Positions 30,401-38,372 of a stretch of DNA of 43,580 bases are shown piece after piece. Position 1 is the first letter of the stretch. Each line of letters starts with the position of its first letter. Under the pieces are notes generated by a model. That model had not been told where the DNA came from and made no database searches. It saw only the letters and a program-made list of their open reading frames with translations. Made by a program: the position numbers and the translations under genes. Source of the DNA: Chara braunii (Eukaryota > Streptophyta > Charophyceae > Charales > Characeae); NCBI GenBank assembly GCA_003427395.1, contig BFEA01000266.1, positions 987,488-1,031,067 on the forward strand, written 5' to 3'.

Positions 30401-30439
30401 CTCATCAGGTTCCAAAAAAAAAAAAAAAACTCATCAGGT
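30401..30439 (+). mobile_element. Poly-A-only insertion flanked by target-site duplication
   Basis: AACTCATCAGGT occurs directly on both sides of TCC plus 16 A (30411-30429): CTCATCAGGT at 30401-30410 and again at 30430-30439. This looks like a retroposition event that installed only the tail and a few bases, with a target duplication of at least 10 bp, or 12-14 bp if shared A bases are counted. Replication slippage is an alternative, but it would not explain a unique TCC followed by 16 A. Confidence 0.75.
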
Positions 30440-30562
30440 GACGAATGCACGCTTTCTTGTGACAGGATATCTGTTGGTGATACCCCGACGCATTTCAATT
30501 CAGGTCTGTATACGACAGTAGATTTATGCGAGCATGCCCTTGAGCTTCAGCAAAGCAAAGTC

Positions 30563-30675
30563 CTACCTTCTTCCCCCGGATACAACGTACCGTCTTTATA
30601 GCTGTATTTAGACTGACAGATGCCCCAAAAATACAGCTATAATGACCGTACGTTGTATTCGGGGGAAGAAGGTAG
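30563..30675. mobile_element. 113-bp hairpin MITE
   Basis: The left arm CTACCTTCTTCCCCCGGATA-CAACGTACCGTCTTTATAGC-TGTATTT and the right arm are reverse complements over about 47 bp with three mismatches, leaving a short loop (GACTGACAGATGCCCC). The ends are CTACC...GGTAG. No internal coding capacity. It sits inside a member of the TIR-type family, next to GAGCTTCAGCAAAG. No clear target-site duplication was seen. Confidence 0.85.
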
Positions 30676-30796
30676 CGGGAGTATGCCCTGAAATTCACCA
30701 CAGCGAGGTTGACAGTGTGGGGGGAGTGGTGTCGGAGAGGGGGCGCACGGGTCTGTATTTCAATTTTCAACAATTCATGGATGTGTCGACTAAGAG

Positions 30797-31321
30797 CATA
30801 CTTACTCACACTAGCACTTTCCTCAACGTATGTGACCGTGGTTATGGCCTGACTCCTTTTATTTTTTTTTTATTTTTTTTTTATTTTTTTTTTCACATCA
30901 GACCGGTCCACCTGAGACGCTACTGGGATGACTGGTACCCAGGTCCGGGTCAATAAATAGAGGGGCTTCCACGGAAATTTGTGCCCTACTGCACCCAGCT
31001 CAGTCAATCCTCTGGTGATCCAGAGTAATCAATGCTGGCAGGCCCAATGCTTTCCTTGTTCTGATTCATTTCTACTACTCTGTATCAGGGACGCTGGACC
31101 CGTTTTCCAGCAGCTGATGCTCCCCACCAATAGATGGATCCTCTCTGCAAGGTGCTAGTAGTGTCTGCTCTTACCAGCACCACTAGCACCAGACAGAGCT
31201 GTTGTTAAAATTAAAAAAAGAAAAAAAAAAAAAGAAAAAAAAAAAAGTTGTGGCCTGACTCCATGAGTCTGACTGCAATCACAGGCAGAAAATCGCAGAA
31301 AAGGTCCTAGTGTGAGTATGC
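30797..31321 (+). repeat. TIR-type unit, copy c, split by a retroposon
   Basis: The left half GCATACTTACTCACACTAGCAC..GTGACCGTGGTTATGGCCTG (to 30856) and the right half TGGCCTGACTCCATGAGTCT..GTCCTAGTGTGAGTATGC (from 31251) together make a unit like copy b. The 394 bases between are a separate insertion. Confidence 0.85.
30857..31250 (+). mobile_element. 394-bp SINE-like retroposon with perfect 12-bp TSD
   Basis: TGGCCTGACTCC at 30845-30856 is repeated exactly at 31251-31262, and the uninterrupted sequence is seen in related units, so both ends are firm. The insert starts with a T-rich head (TTTTATTTTTTTTTTA type) and ends with A-rich (AAAAAAAGAAAAAAAAAAAAAG type) sequence. It carries the hairpin motif GGGACGCTGGACCCG-TTTTCCAGC (31088-31112) followed by GATGCTCCCCACCAATAGAT, which recurs at 36872-36891 in another retroposon. 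It has no ORF, so it is non-autonomous. Confidence 0.85.
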
Positions 31322-31462
31322 CCTCGAGCTTCAGCAAAGTGGGCTCCCCCGCCCCTCCCTCACAACTGAACATAGCCGACACATTCAAACTCAGGTTCGT
31401 ATTTAACAATAGACTCAAACTCGGGTCTGTGCTTCACCAATTCATGGATGTACCAATTGAGA

Positions 31463-31580
31463 GCGTGCTCACACTAGCACTTCCCCAATTGTTTTTCTGT
31501 TGTTCAATGTTCATTCAATAGCACTTTTCTAATTGCTTTTGAGCAAAAATCGACAGAAAAAGTCCTGGAGTTAAGTATGG
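31463..31580 (+). repeat. TIR-type unit, copy d
   Basis: The ends GCGTGCTCACACTAGCACTT and AGTCCTGGAGTTAAGTATGG are imperfect inverted repeats of the same family. The core differs: AGCACTT(C/T)(C/T)CxAATTG occurs twice (about 31475 and 31521), indicating a local duplication. Confidence 0.6.
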
Positions 31581-31885
31581 CCTAAGGGGCTGGCCAGACT
31601 AACTAAACGAGAGAAATGCCAAGTGCATCTTCATGCAAAGGGTGGAAAGATGCTTGCGCCACATTTTTGCTCTTTCATGAGTACTGTGACGATGCCCTAA
31701 GTTTTAGCATTCGAGCGCAGGAGTACAGTTACAGACAGCACAACTCGGCGAATGCAGGCGAACACAAGACAGAAATTATTTTTTTCGTTTCATAAAAAGC
31801 TGCCTTCTCCTCATCGGGGGACAGCCATATATTTTTCTCTCACCTCACATATTTTAGCTGGCGTTTTGCCATGTCATGGAACATA
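31581..31885. other. Unassigned spacer
   Basis: No gene, repeat end or RNA motif recognised. Confidence 0.4.
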
Positions 31886-31955
31886 TCTTTCTTTCACTAC
31901 CTACCTACCTACCACTATCCTTAGGCTATACAGGAGACCCCTGCAAGCATAGCTT
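31886..31955 (+). repeat. Dispersed direct repeat E, copy 1
   Basis: TCACTACCTACCTACCTACC, ACTATCCTTAGGCTATACAG and GCAAGCAT match 32456-32510 (TCACTATCTACCTACCACTA, CTCCTAAGCCTATACAG, GCAAGCAT) with small indels. Confidence 0.65.
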
Positions 31956-31980
31956 CCTACCTCTCTTCGGTGAAGGGAGT

Positions 31981-32006
31981 TTACCTCTCTCGCTGGAGAG
32001 AGGTAA
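31981..32006. repeat. Perfect hairpin, 11-bp stem
   Basis: TTACCTCTCTC and GAGAGAGGTAA pair perfectly around a GCTG loop. There is no U-run after it and no gene beside it, so a terminator role is not supported. Confidence 0.8.
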
Positions 32007-32262
32007 CGGCATGTTTGCCCCTTTGCCCTAGCGTTTAGGGTGCCGGGTTAGGGCCGCCGGTGGGGGCCCGGCTAACACAAGGACCGAGCATTTGCCAGTA
32101 ACTGTGCCTCCCTTTTCGTCTTCCCCCTCCCCCATCGAGTACAAGTAGTGTCTAAAGCCAACACTCTCCCCCACACCTCACACAACCCACTCACCCCGCT
32201 CACACGCGCACTCACGCCCGTGTTGGCTGAAGACTTAACTGATACAGACTCGGAGGATCCAG

Positions 32263-32371
32263 CTGACTATCTCAGTTGGTGGCACCAAGAGTGCCACAGA
32301 CGGCCTTGGGGATTGAAAACATGACCTCCTCAATGCCACTTGCATGCCTAACCAACTGAGCTAGGCCAATG
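32263..32371. repeat. Pair of inverted tRNA-like sequences (SINE-like)
   Basis: On the minus strand CCTAGCTCAGTTGGTTAGGC (A-box-like; 32344-32363) is followed by GTTTTCAATCCCC (B-box-like; 32308-32320), with GGCC at both ends resembling an acceptor stem. On the plus strand CTATCTCAGTTGGTGGCACC (32267-32286) is a second A-box-like sequence facing the other way. Together they form an imperfect foldback. A functional tRNA is unlikely because the arms do not pair properly. Confidence 0.45.
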
Positions 32372-32455
32372 GATAACAGATAAATTCCAAGTCAATTTTT
32401 TTTGTTTTTTTGTTTGTTTTTCGACTAAGCTATTTTCTTCTCTCAATTTAACCTT

Positions 32456-32510
32456 TCACTATCTACCTACCACTACTCCTAAGCCTATACAGGGGAATTC
32501 TGCAAGCATG
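32456..32510 (+). repeat. Dispersed direct repeat E, copy 2
   Basis: Second copy of 31886-31955, about 565 bases later. The tRNA-like foldback lies between the two copies. Confidence 0.65.
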
Positions 32511-32592
32511 TGATACGCAACCTCACGCTCCCTCGCGGCTTCCCGTACTGGGTCGCCGATCAGAGTTCTAGGAGGGGCGTGGCCGAGGATTT

Positions 32593-33363
32593 TTGGCCGT
32601 AGGGGTTGAGTCTCCCGAACGGAACGGGAGGCTCTCGTTTCGTGCCAGAGGTTACCCTGGAGTCGAACTGTCGTCGCGAAGTCCCGTGGGGGTCGGATCA
32701 CTTCGGAGCGATAAAATCAGAAGGGTTTCCGCAAAAACGAACTACCGTCGTGCATCAGGACGGGAAAAGGCATCAAGGGGAGAGGGCCATGGCGGCGGAA
32801 GACAGAAACTCCGGCCGTCATATGGTGGGTTCGAAGCCTTCAGCCCTCGTCATCGGCCTCATGAAGTGACCGGACCGTCGGGTTTTTGCTGTAGAAGTGG
32901 TTGGTTCGAGGCCTTCAAGCCTCGGCATTGGACTCGCAAAGTCCACGTGGAAGTTTCCGAGAGGGTGAAGCGGCGGGATGACTCGCCGGCATCCGAATTC
33001 GAAATTGCGCGGGCAGCGCCCCCGCATTACGGGAGAGCTCGGGGAAACGTGTCGCTCCCTCGTAACCTTGGACCAAGCGTCGCCAAGAACACGAGTCCCC
33101 CTGGCGACACCAGCGACAATCAAACTGCGGCCGCCACGTGGCGTGAGCGGCCGACCAGGGCAACACCGTCAAACCCGTATAAGGCAATATTAGAGTCGGG
33201 GAATCAAAGCGATCAATCAAGACAAACCCGTTCCCCCTCATATTACACGCCCGAGGCGGGTCTCGCCAACACACTTGCTTCATCCGTCTCAGCGCGCGCC
33301 GTACGTCCGCATCGCAGTAGACGCTGTCGTCATCTGCAATGGGGAAGGTCGATAGCGAGATGA
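32593..33363 (+). other. Long open frame of uncertain status (256 codons)
   Basis: The region is GC-rich (about 60 percent by eye), which lengthens chance frames. The translation is R/S/P-rich with an internal repeat, GFEAFSPRHRP and WFEAFKPRHWT, caused by a repeated DNA word TTCGA(A/G)GCCTTCA(A/G)CCCTCG-like on the plus strand. Competing frames on the minus strand (32818-33123, 32915-33466) are of similar quality. No domain recognised. I regard it as probably non-coding. Confidence 0.2.
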
Positions 33364-34902
33364 GACGATCGGAGGTGCGCGATGAACACGGGCAAGATCC
33401 TGCGCTCCCGGTCATCCGAACCAACACCGACTCCATACAACACTCGACGCAACTCTTCTCTCTCAAAGTTTGTGCGTCGGGAGAAGATGACGAAATCTAA
33501 GCTCTCTTCCCCTTGCGGGGGCGTCGACCGCGCGCGCGGACGCAGGCGGTTGACGTCACCGGTGCGGGGACGAGAAGTTCAAAAACGATGACTATCAGTT
33601 CAAAAAGAAAGGCGATAGAGAGAGAGTGAGTTACATCGAGACTGCGCGTGCGCGCAGGAAAGGCCACGGAGAGGAGGGGAACAACAGGATCAACACACTC
33701 ATACTCCTAAGCAGACGGTCGTCCAGTTCAGTTCCCCCGTCCCCTCCTGGATAAGTACGTACACACATACATGCATGCAATCAACAACCCTTGACAGGAC
33801 ATCCAATCATCCATAGACCTTCGACATCACTCATGCGCACAACCAGCTCCCATCACTCGGGGCTTCACACACACGTCATGCATAGACAAAGCAGCAATGG
33901 AGATAAAAGCGAGTCCTTCTTGTACACAAAAATTCTCAATTAACTGCCGCCCCCAGGCGCAGCCTTCAAAACCTCCCAAGACCACCGACCACCATAGCCA
34001 CAAGGCCCTGCCGCGGCCGGCGTCCAATCCCCACCACTGCTCAGTCCCTCCGACTGCTTCGCCCCGAAACTACCGCGGGTCCACCCCACGTCGTCACTCC
34101 GCCCGTCCTTGGGCTCGTCGAGCCTGTTCGGCGCCGCGGACTTTCACGCATAGCTCGCTCAACATTGCAGCCGAGATCAAAGAGGAGAAGAGGAGAGGGT
34201 TGCGCGAATTTATAGCGCGGGAGGCGGCGGGTTGTCAGCGCGAGGTGCGGGCAGCGCAGAAGAAAAGGTGGGGAGTCAGAGGGTTCGACCCGCGGGGTTG
34301 CATGGTCCTACGTGATTGGGGTGCTCGTTCAAGTGGTGCGCGGTTTCCCGCTCTCCACATTGACCCAAGCATCCCAACTACGCAGCCAATCACTTCGCGG
34401 AGGAAGACGGGGTAAGGATCAAGTTGGGCGTAGGGGAAGACGAAGAGTCCGGCTTGAGGGAAACGCGCGCAGCAAGGAAGGAAGATGGCGCGGGGATGCA
34501 AAGCAAGAAACGGGGGTGTGAGACGCGCGAAGAAATCGGAGCTTAGGCGTGCGCGCGCAAAAATTCAAAAAGTCCCAACCGAAACCGTTTTGTGGTTTTC
34601 ATACCGCGGCCGCTATTCGCCCGCGCACAAATTATTTAGCCAAAAAGAAAAAGAAATTAAAAAGTCGTTTCAAAAAGGAAAGCAAAAAGCAAAAAGAAAG
34701 AAAAACCCCTTCTGGTTCGCATCCGTACTTCGGGGCTCCCGAGGGATTTTTCCTCAGGGATACAGCAAGCCGCGCGGTACGGATCTGAGGTTATCACAAG
34801 CATAGCTACCTCTCACAATTAAGGGGATGCATGTTGCCCCCCATGGTAGTCAGGCCCACCGGTTCACTGGGACTTACTTTTCACTTATTTATGGACGCAA
34901 TT
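33364..34902. other. GC-rich unassigned region
   Basis: Several overlapping frames of 60-172 codons exist on both strands without recognisable domains. CpG and GCGC clusters occur near 33525-33560 and 34540-34630, followed by an A/G-rich stretch (34640-34710). It might include a promoter or 5' exon, but nothing decisive is visible. Confidence 0.3.
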
Positions 34903-34968
34903 GCAGTCAGATGCATCCACGTCAGGCCGTATTTGATGTCAGATACATACACGTCAGGCATTAATTGC
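34903..34968 (+). repeat. Two tandem copies of GTCAGATrCATmCACGTCAGGC
   Basis: GTCAGATGCATCCACGTCAG at 34907 and GTCAGATACATACACGTCAG at about 34938 are about 31-32 bases apart. A short tandem duplication. Confidence 0.75.
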
Positions 34969-35082
34969 GAGGCCCCATCAGACTGCCCCACTGAACCCGT
35001 TCCTCGAGAGCTACTACCATAGTGTGGGTACGCAAGTGCCAGCGGGACCTCGCCTCAAGGAACGGGTTCATAGGGCAGTCTG
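34969..35082. repeat. MITE-like inverted repeat, about 28-bp arms
   Basis: The left arm AGACTGCCCCACTGAACCCG-TTCCTCGAG and the right arm CTCAAGGAACGGGTTCATAG-GGCAGTCT are near-perfect reverse complements around a loop of about 45 bases. They are bounded by GCGAGGCCCC and GGACCTCGC, which may extend the arms. No TSD confirmed. Confidence 0.7.
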
Positions 35083-35540
35083 GACCTCGCTCCACTACTC
35101 ATAACATGCGCAAAAGACAAGATATGACAATGTATCTTCCCGGGTTTTAGCAGAGGATTGTGGGCCTCGTTAGACACTCCTCAGGCACGTAAATACCCCG
35201 AGGAAAATTTTGTTCCACCTATCCTCGGCGATGAAAACGAAAAAAAAAAGTGAAAACATTTCCTTGGGGATTCCTCAGGGCATCCTCGGGCTACAACCAT
35301 TTGGTGGCATCAAGGATCCATGACAATCAGAGCGGCAAGGGCACCCGTCGTTGGTAAGAAATTTCCGTCCGCTGGTCCGTTGGAGTTCCTACCGGGCAGC
35401 GCACGGACATCTTGGGTCTTCAACGTTCGGCTTCCAGGAACCTTACGCCAACGGTAAACGTTGGTGGCAGGCCGACCCTCGCGGACGTCGTCGACCAGTG
35501 TTCTCCCTCGCAGTGCGTGCCGCCAAACGGAAAGGGGTCA
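35083..35540. other. Unassigned flank of the nad5 copy
   Basis: No mitochondrial-like or coding sequence recognised. The frame 35351-35584 continues into the nad5 copy by chance. Confidence 0.4.
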
Positions 35541-36022
35541 AAGGGTTATTGCTTATTCTACTTGTAGCCAATAAGGTTAAATGATATTCGCTTGTGGTAT
35601 CTCCAATTATTTTGTGAGTGTATTTCGTCTGATGAACCATGCTCTTTTTAAAGCATTACTTTTTTTGAGTGCAGGTTCTGTGATTCATGCAATGTCTGAT
35701 GAACAAGATATGCGCAAAATGGGAGGATTAGCTTCTTTGTTACCTTTTACTTATGCTATGATGCTAATAGGCAGCATGTCTTTAATTGGATTTCCTTTTT
35801 TAACTGGATTTTGTTCGAAGGATGTGATCTTAGAACTTGCTTATATTTCCTTTTTTAACTGGATTTTGTTCGAAGGATGTGATCTTAGAACTTGCTTATA
35901 TTTCCTTTNGGATTTTGTTCGAAGGATGTGATCTTAGAACTTGCTTATATTTCCTTTTTTAACTGGATTTTATTCGAAGGATGTGATCTTAGAACTTGCT
36001 TATACTAAATATACCATAAGTG
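35541..36022 (+). pseudogene. nad5: Nuclear copy of mitochondrial nad5 (NUMT), left part
   Basis: The translation VIAYSTCSQ, then [60 protein letters not shown] and [20 protein letters not shown] is the conserved proton-channel core of NADH dehydrogenase subunit 5 (complex I), including the [10 protein letters not shown] and [11 protein letters not shown] motifs. Two TAA codons near 35574 and 35580 replace codons just before MIFACG, so it is not functional. It is only about a fifth of a full nad5. The frame enters the 55-bp array and then stops at the retroposon at 36023. The lower GC content than the flanks also fits organelle origin. Confidence 0.92.
35791..36004 (+). repeat. Four-unit 55-bp tandem array inside the nad5 copy
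   Basis: The units 35791-35845, 35846-35900, 35901-35949 (49 bases with one N) and 35950-36004 each run from TTTCC to GCTTATA. The last unit reads TTTTATTCG, while the first three read TTTTGTTCG. The family residue at this place is Tyr (TAT), so the last unit keeps the ancestral base. Confidence 0.95.
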
Positions 36023-36921
36023 CGGCATCATATCCCACTTGTGGCAGACAGGGGCAAGGGGTCGGCAGAGGCATACTTTGGGTGTGAACTGGATGCCTTT
36101 GTGGGAGTAGGGGGGAAACGGGTCTGTCCCAAGTTGGGGCCGATGAGGAGTGTCCATGATCAGGGGCGGTCCGTTTTGGTGGAGGCAGCGGTGGGGCAGG
36201 GGGACAAGGGGGACAAGGGGGAATTTCTATATCGTCTGTTAGTATTTGGTGGGACTTAAACAAGCACCCTTGTTATTCCTAGTAGTTTGAAGAATCTCTC
36301 GGGACTCTGAGGATCTGCTGGTGGTTTGTACGAAGCTGCACTGAAATTAGACTGTTAGAATCTGTGGCTGTTCAATGCCAGAACGACGTTGGCCGGAGCC
36401 GGGGTGATGCCCTGTAACTTGCCGAAGGTGAGGGCATGCGGCCTTGTAGAGAGATCTGGGGATGCTATGCAGGGGCATCCTAAGGGACAGCTGGGGGTTG
36501 TTGACATAGGACGACACTAGCCAGAGATGGAGTGAGTCGCGTTGCTCTGTAACTTAGCAGATAGGGGGCGTGAGGCCTGGATGAGTTTGTTAGAGAATAA
36601 GTCAGTTTTAGTGAGCTTTGTTATGATCTGTTGGAAATCCCTTACATACTCGAGTGTTCGGAAAATTGCAGTGGATTTCAGGAGTTGTTTAGCGATCATA
36701 AAAAAGGATTAGTCTTCTCATCATCTATCCTGAAGTCCAGTAGCTTGTTCACGATCTCGGAGGATACTCTCAAAGTTGAAACCGGGTAAATGGCCCCGGT
36801 ACCTCAACTGGTTCATAAATTGTTTTGTACATGTCTTCATATGGGACGTTGGGCCTGATTCCCAGCACGTGCTGCTCCCCACGAATAGATTGGAGCATGT
36901 TTTCAACAAAAAAAAAAAAAA
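36023..36921 (+). mobile_element. 899-bp poly-A retroposon inserted in the nad5 copy
   Basis: CATAAGTG at 36015-36022 is repeated at 36922-36929, and nad5 sequence continues on the far side (ISGNLAFWLGSV), so the borders are exact. The insert ends in TTTTCAAC plus 14 A. Just upstream is the hairpin-like GGGACGTTGGGCCTGA-TTCCCAGC (36843-36866) and CTGCTCCCCACGAATAGATTGG, shared with the 394-bp retroposon at 30857-31250. No ORF in the sense direction is convincing. Two similar blocks (GTAACTTGCCGAAGGTGAGG-GCATGCGGCC and GTAACTTAGCAGATAGGGGG-CGTGAGGCC) suggest an internal duplication. It could be a SINE, a truncated LINE or a processed non-coding transcript. Confidence 0.85.
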
Positions 36922-36960
36922 CATAAGTGGTAATTTGGCTTTTTGGCTTGGAAGTGTACG
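36922..36960 (+). pseudogene. nad5: Nuclear copy of mitochondrial nad5, right part
   Basis: Directly after the poly-A the sequence GTGGTAATTTGGCTTTTTGG encodes ISGNLAFWLGSV, which is the continuation of the nad5 reading (TKYTISGN-AFWLGSV in the family) interrupted at 36022. Similarity fades after about 36960, where nuclear sequence resumes. Confidence 0.85.
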
Positions 36961-37044
36961 GTTGGCAAATTTGAAAATGTCAGCCGACCCCCCTTGCCCC
37001 GATTGCCCACTGTATTCTGCAACAAAAAAGTTACAAGGCGGTCT

Positions 37045-37250
37045 GTCATTTGCAGCCGTCTTCGTCACCGTTTGTTGGAGGTATACCGTCGTCGTCTAGC
37101 TACTGCCCTTCTCCACTTGCCTTTCATGGCTGACGTCTTTCGAAGGCTGCCGCTGCTGCTCCTGGTCATCCTTTTGATTGTCCTTGTCGTCTTCTTCCAC
37201 GTCTGCATCCTCGACAGGGTGCCTGGACGTACACATAAGTGGAGGTCTGT
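37045..37250. repeat. Diverged direct repeat of 37400-37600
   Basis: GAAGGCTGCCGCTGCTGCTC..CTTCTTCCACGTCTGCATCC here corresponds to GAAGGTTGCCACTGGTCCTC..CTCCTGTTCCATGTGTGCTT at 37495-37565, and the ACCGTCGTCGT text before it is shared too. Identity is about 70 percent by eye. On the minus strand it reads acidic (VEEDDKDNQKDDQEQQRQPS); on the plus strand it reads as a hydrophobic helix. Confidence 0.6.
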
Positions 37251-37368
37251 AAAGAAGGACGTCAACATGGATGGGTGGCAGGCGAAGAGCAAGTCTTCAG
37301 TGGACCACTCCAAAAGCCACAGTGCAGGCCACGACCCGGCTCACAGTGCAAGGGCGTACGACCCCTTA

Positions 37369-38109
37369 CTAGAGTGTGTGTGTCGTATGCTGTCCTATAC
37401 CGTCTACTCCCTTGATCATCATCGTTCGTTCGACCTTCACCGTCGTCGTAGAATTACAGCCTTGTCGTATGTGTTGTTGATGACCGACCTCTATTGAAGG
37501 TTGCCACTGGTCCTCCTTGTCACAATTTTGCTTGTTGTGGTCCTCCTGTTCCATGTGTGCTTCCTCTATCGTTAATGGTCGACCTCTATCGAAGGCCTCC
37601 AACAGAGAAGACGAGGGATCGACACCGACTGCGGTCGAAATCGACATCGGCAGCGCATCCCGCAGGCGTTCGTCAACAATGGATGCAATCGCCATCGCCC
37701 GAAAGACATGTGGCGACATACGCAGCTTCTCCCAGAAGTACTCCTCCATCGCATCATAGCATTGCCTGAGATCTTCCCACGCCCTCCCCGTCCTCCTTTT
37801 CATCGACCACCTCGGCGTCGCTCGTGCAAGAACATTGCAACCCATGGCACAACAAACCAGAACTGCAGCCTCGGTGATGGTCACGGTATCCAGCCCTTCG
37901 ACCGGGACTTGATGAAGCGTTTTCCTCCTCTGCGCACGGATTTGCGCTCTCATTCTGCCCAATGCCCTCAGGCTCTCCTGCTGACAACGAAAGAGCACGA
38001 CCGTCACGGCTGCCGCCACAACCGTCTTCTCGATTGTCGTCAACTTCACACGTCCGTCGTCGCTGCCGCCCTCCATCGACACGTGTGTTGCAATGCTCAC
38101 TGGCATCAA
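37369..38109 (-). pseudogene. PIF/Harbinger-like transposase N-terminal fragment
   Basis: A 246-codon frame. Its middle part, RRTGRAWEDLRQCYDAMEEY followed by FWEKLRMSPHVFRAM, resembles the helical segment found before the DDE nuclease in PIF/Harbinger (DDE_Tnp_4) transposases (EEYFREKLRMS..F pattern). The N-terminal part has IEKTVVAAAVTVVLFRCQQE. After residue 170 it turns acidic and Q-rich (EEAHMEQEDHNKQNCDKEDQ) and ends without the DDE catalytic domain. A diverged duplicate of the acidic part follows at 37045-37250. This is probably a truncated transposon gene or a domesticated fragment. The assignment rests on motif resemblance only. Confidence 0.45.
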
Positions 38110-38372
38110 CCACGAAAATACAACAGCCTACCTACTCGCCACGACCACGGTAACCTCAGCGCCAAGTCGCCAACGACTTTCCCCTCGTGTGCTCGACTCA
38201 ACACATAAGCATGGCGGTATGCAGAGGCAATGGCGATGGACCTTCCCAGGCGCTCACAAATTTGTGACGACGTACTGTAACGCCCAAACCTCAGGCCTAG
38301 CGCGACTTCCTGATCGGAGTGTGAAAAGGGGGTGTGCCAAGGATTTTAGGAAAGTGGGGATGGAGTCCCAGG
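38110..38372. other. Unassigned
   Basis: No gene signal beyond overlapping short frames opposite the Harbinger-like fragment. Confidence 0.35.

Noticed and set aside
31981-32006. Rho-independent-type terminator
   Set aside because: The hairpin is perfect but the context is eukaryotic, without T-run or upstream gene.
33897-34415. 172-codon plus-strand ORF
   Set aside because: GC-rich, low-complexity translation with equally long competing frames; no domain.
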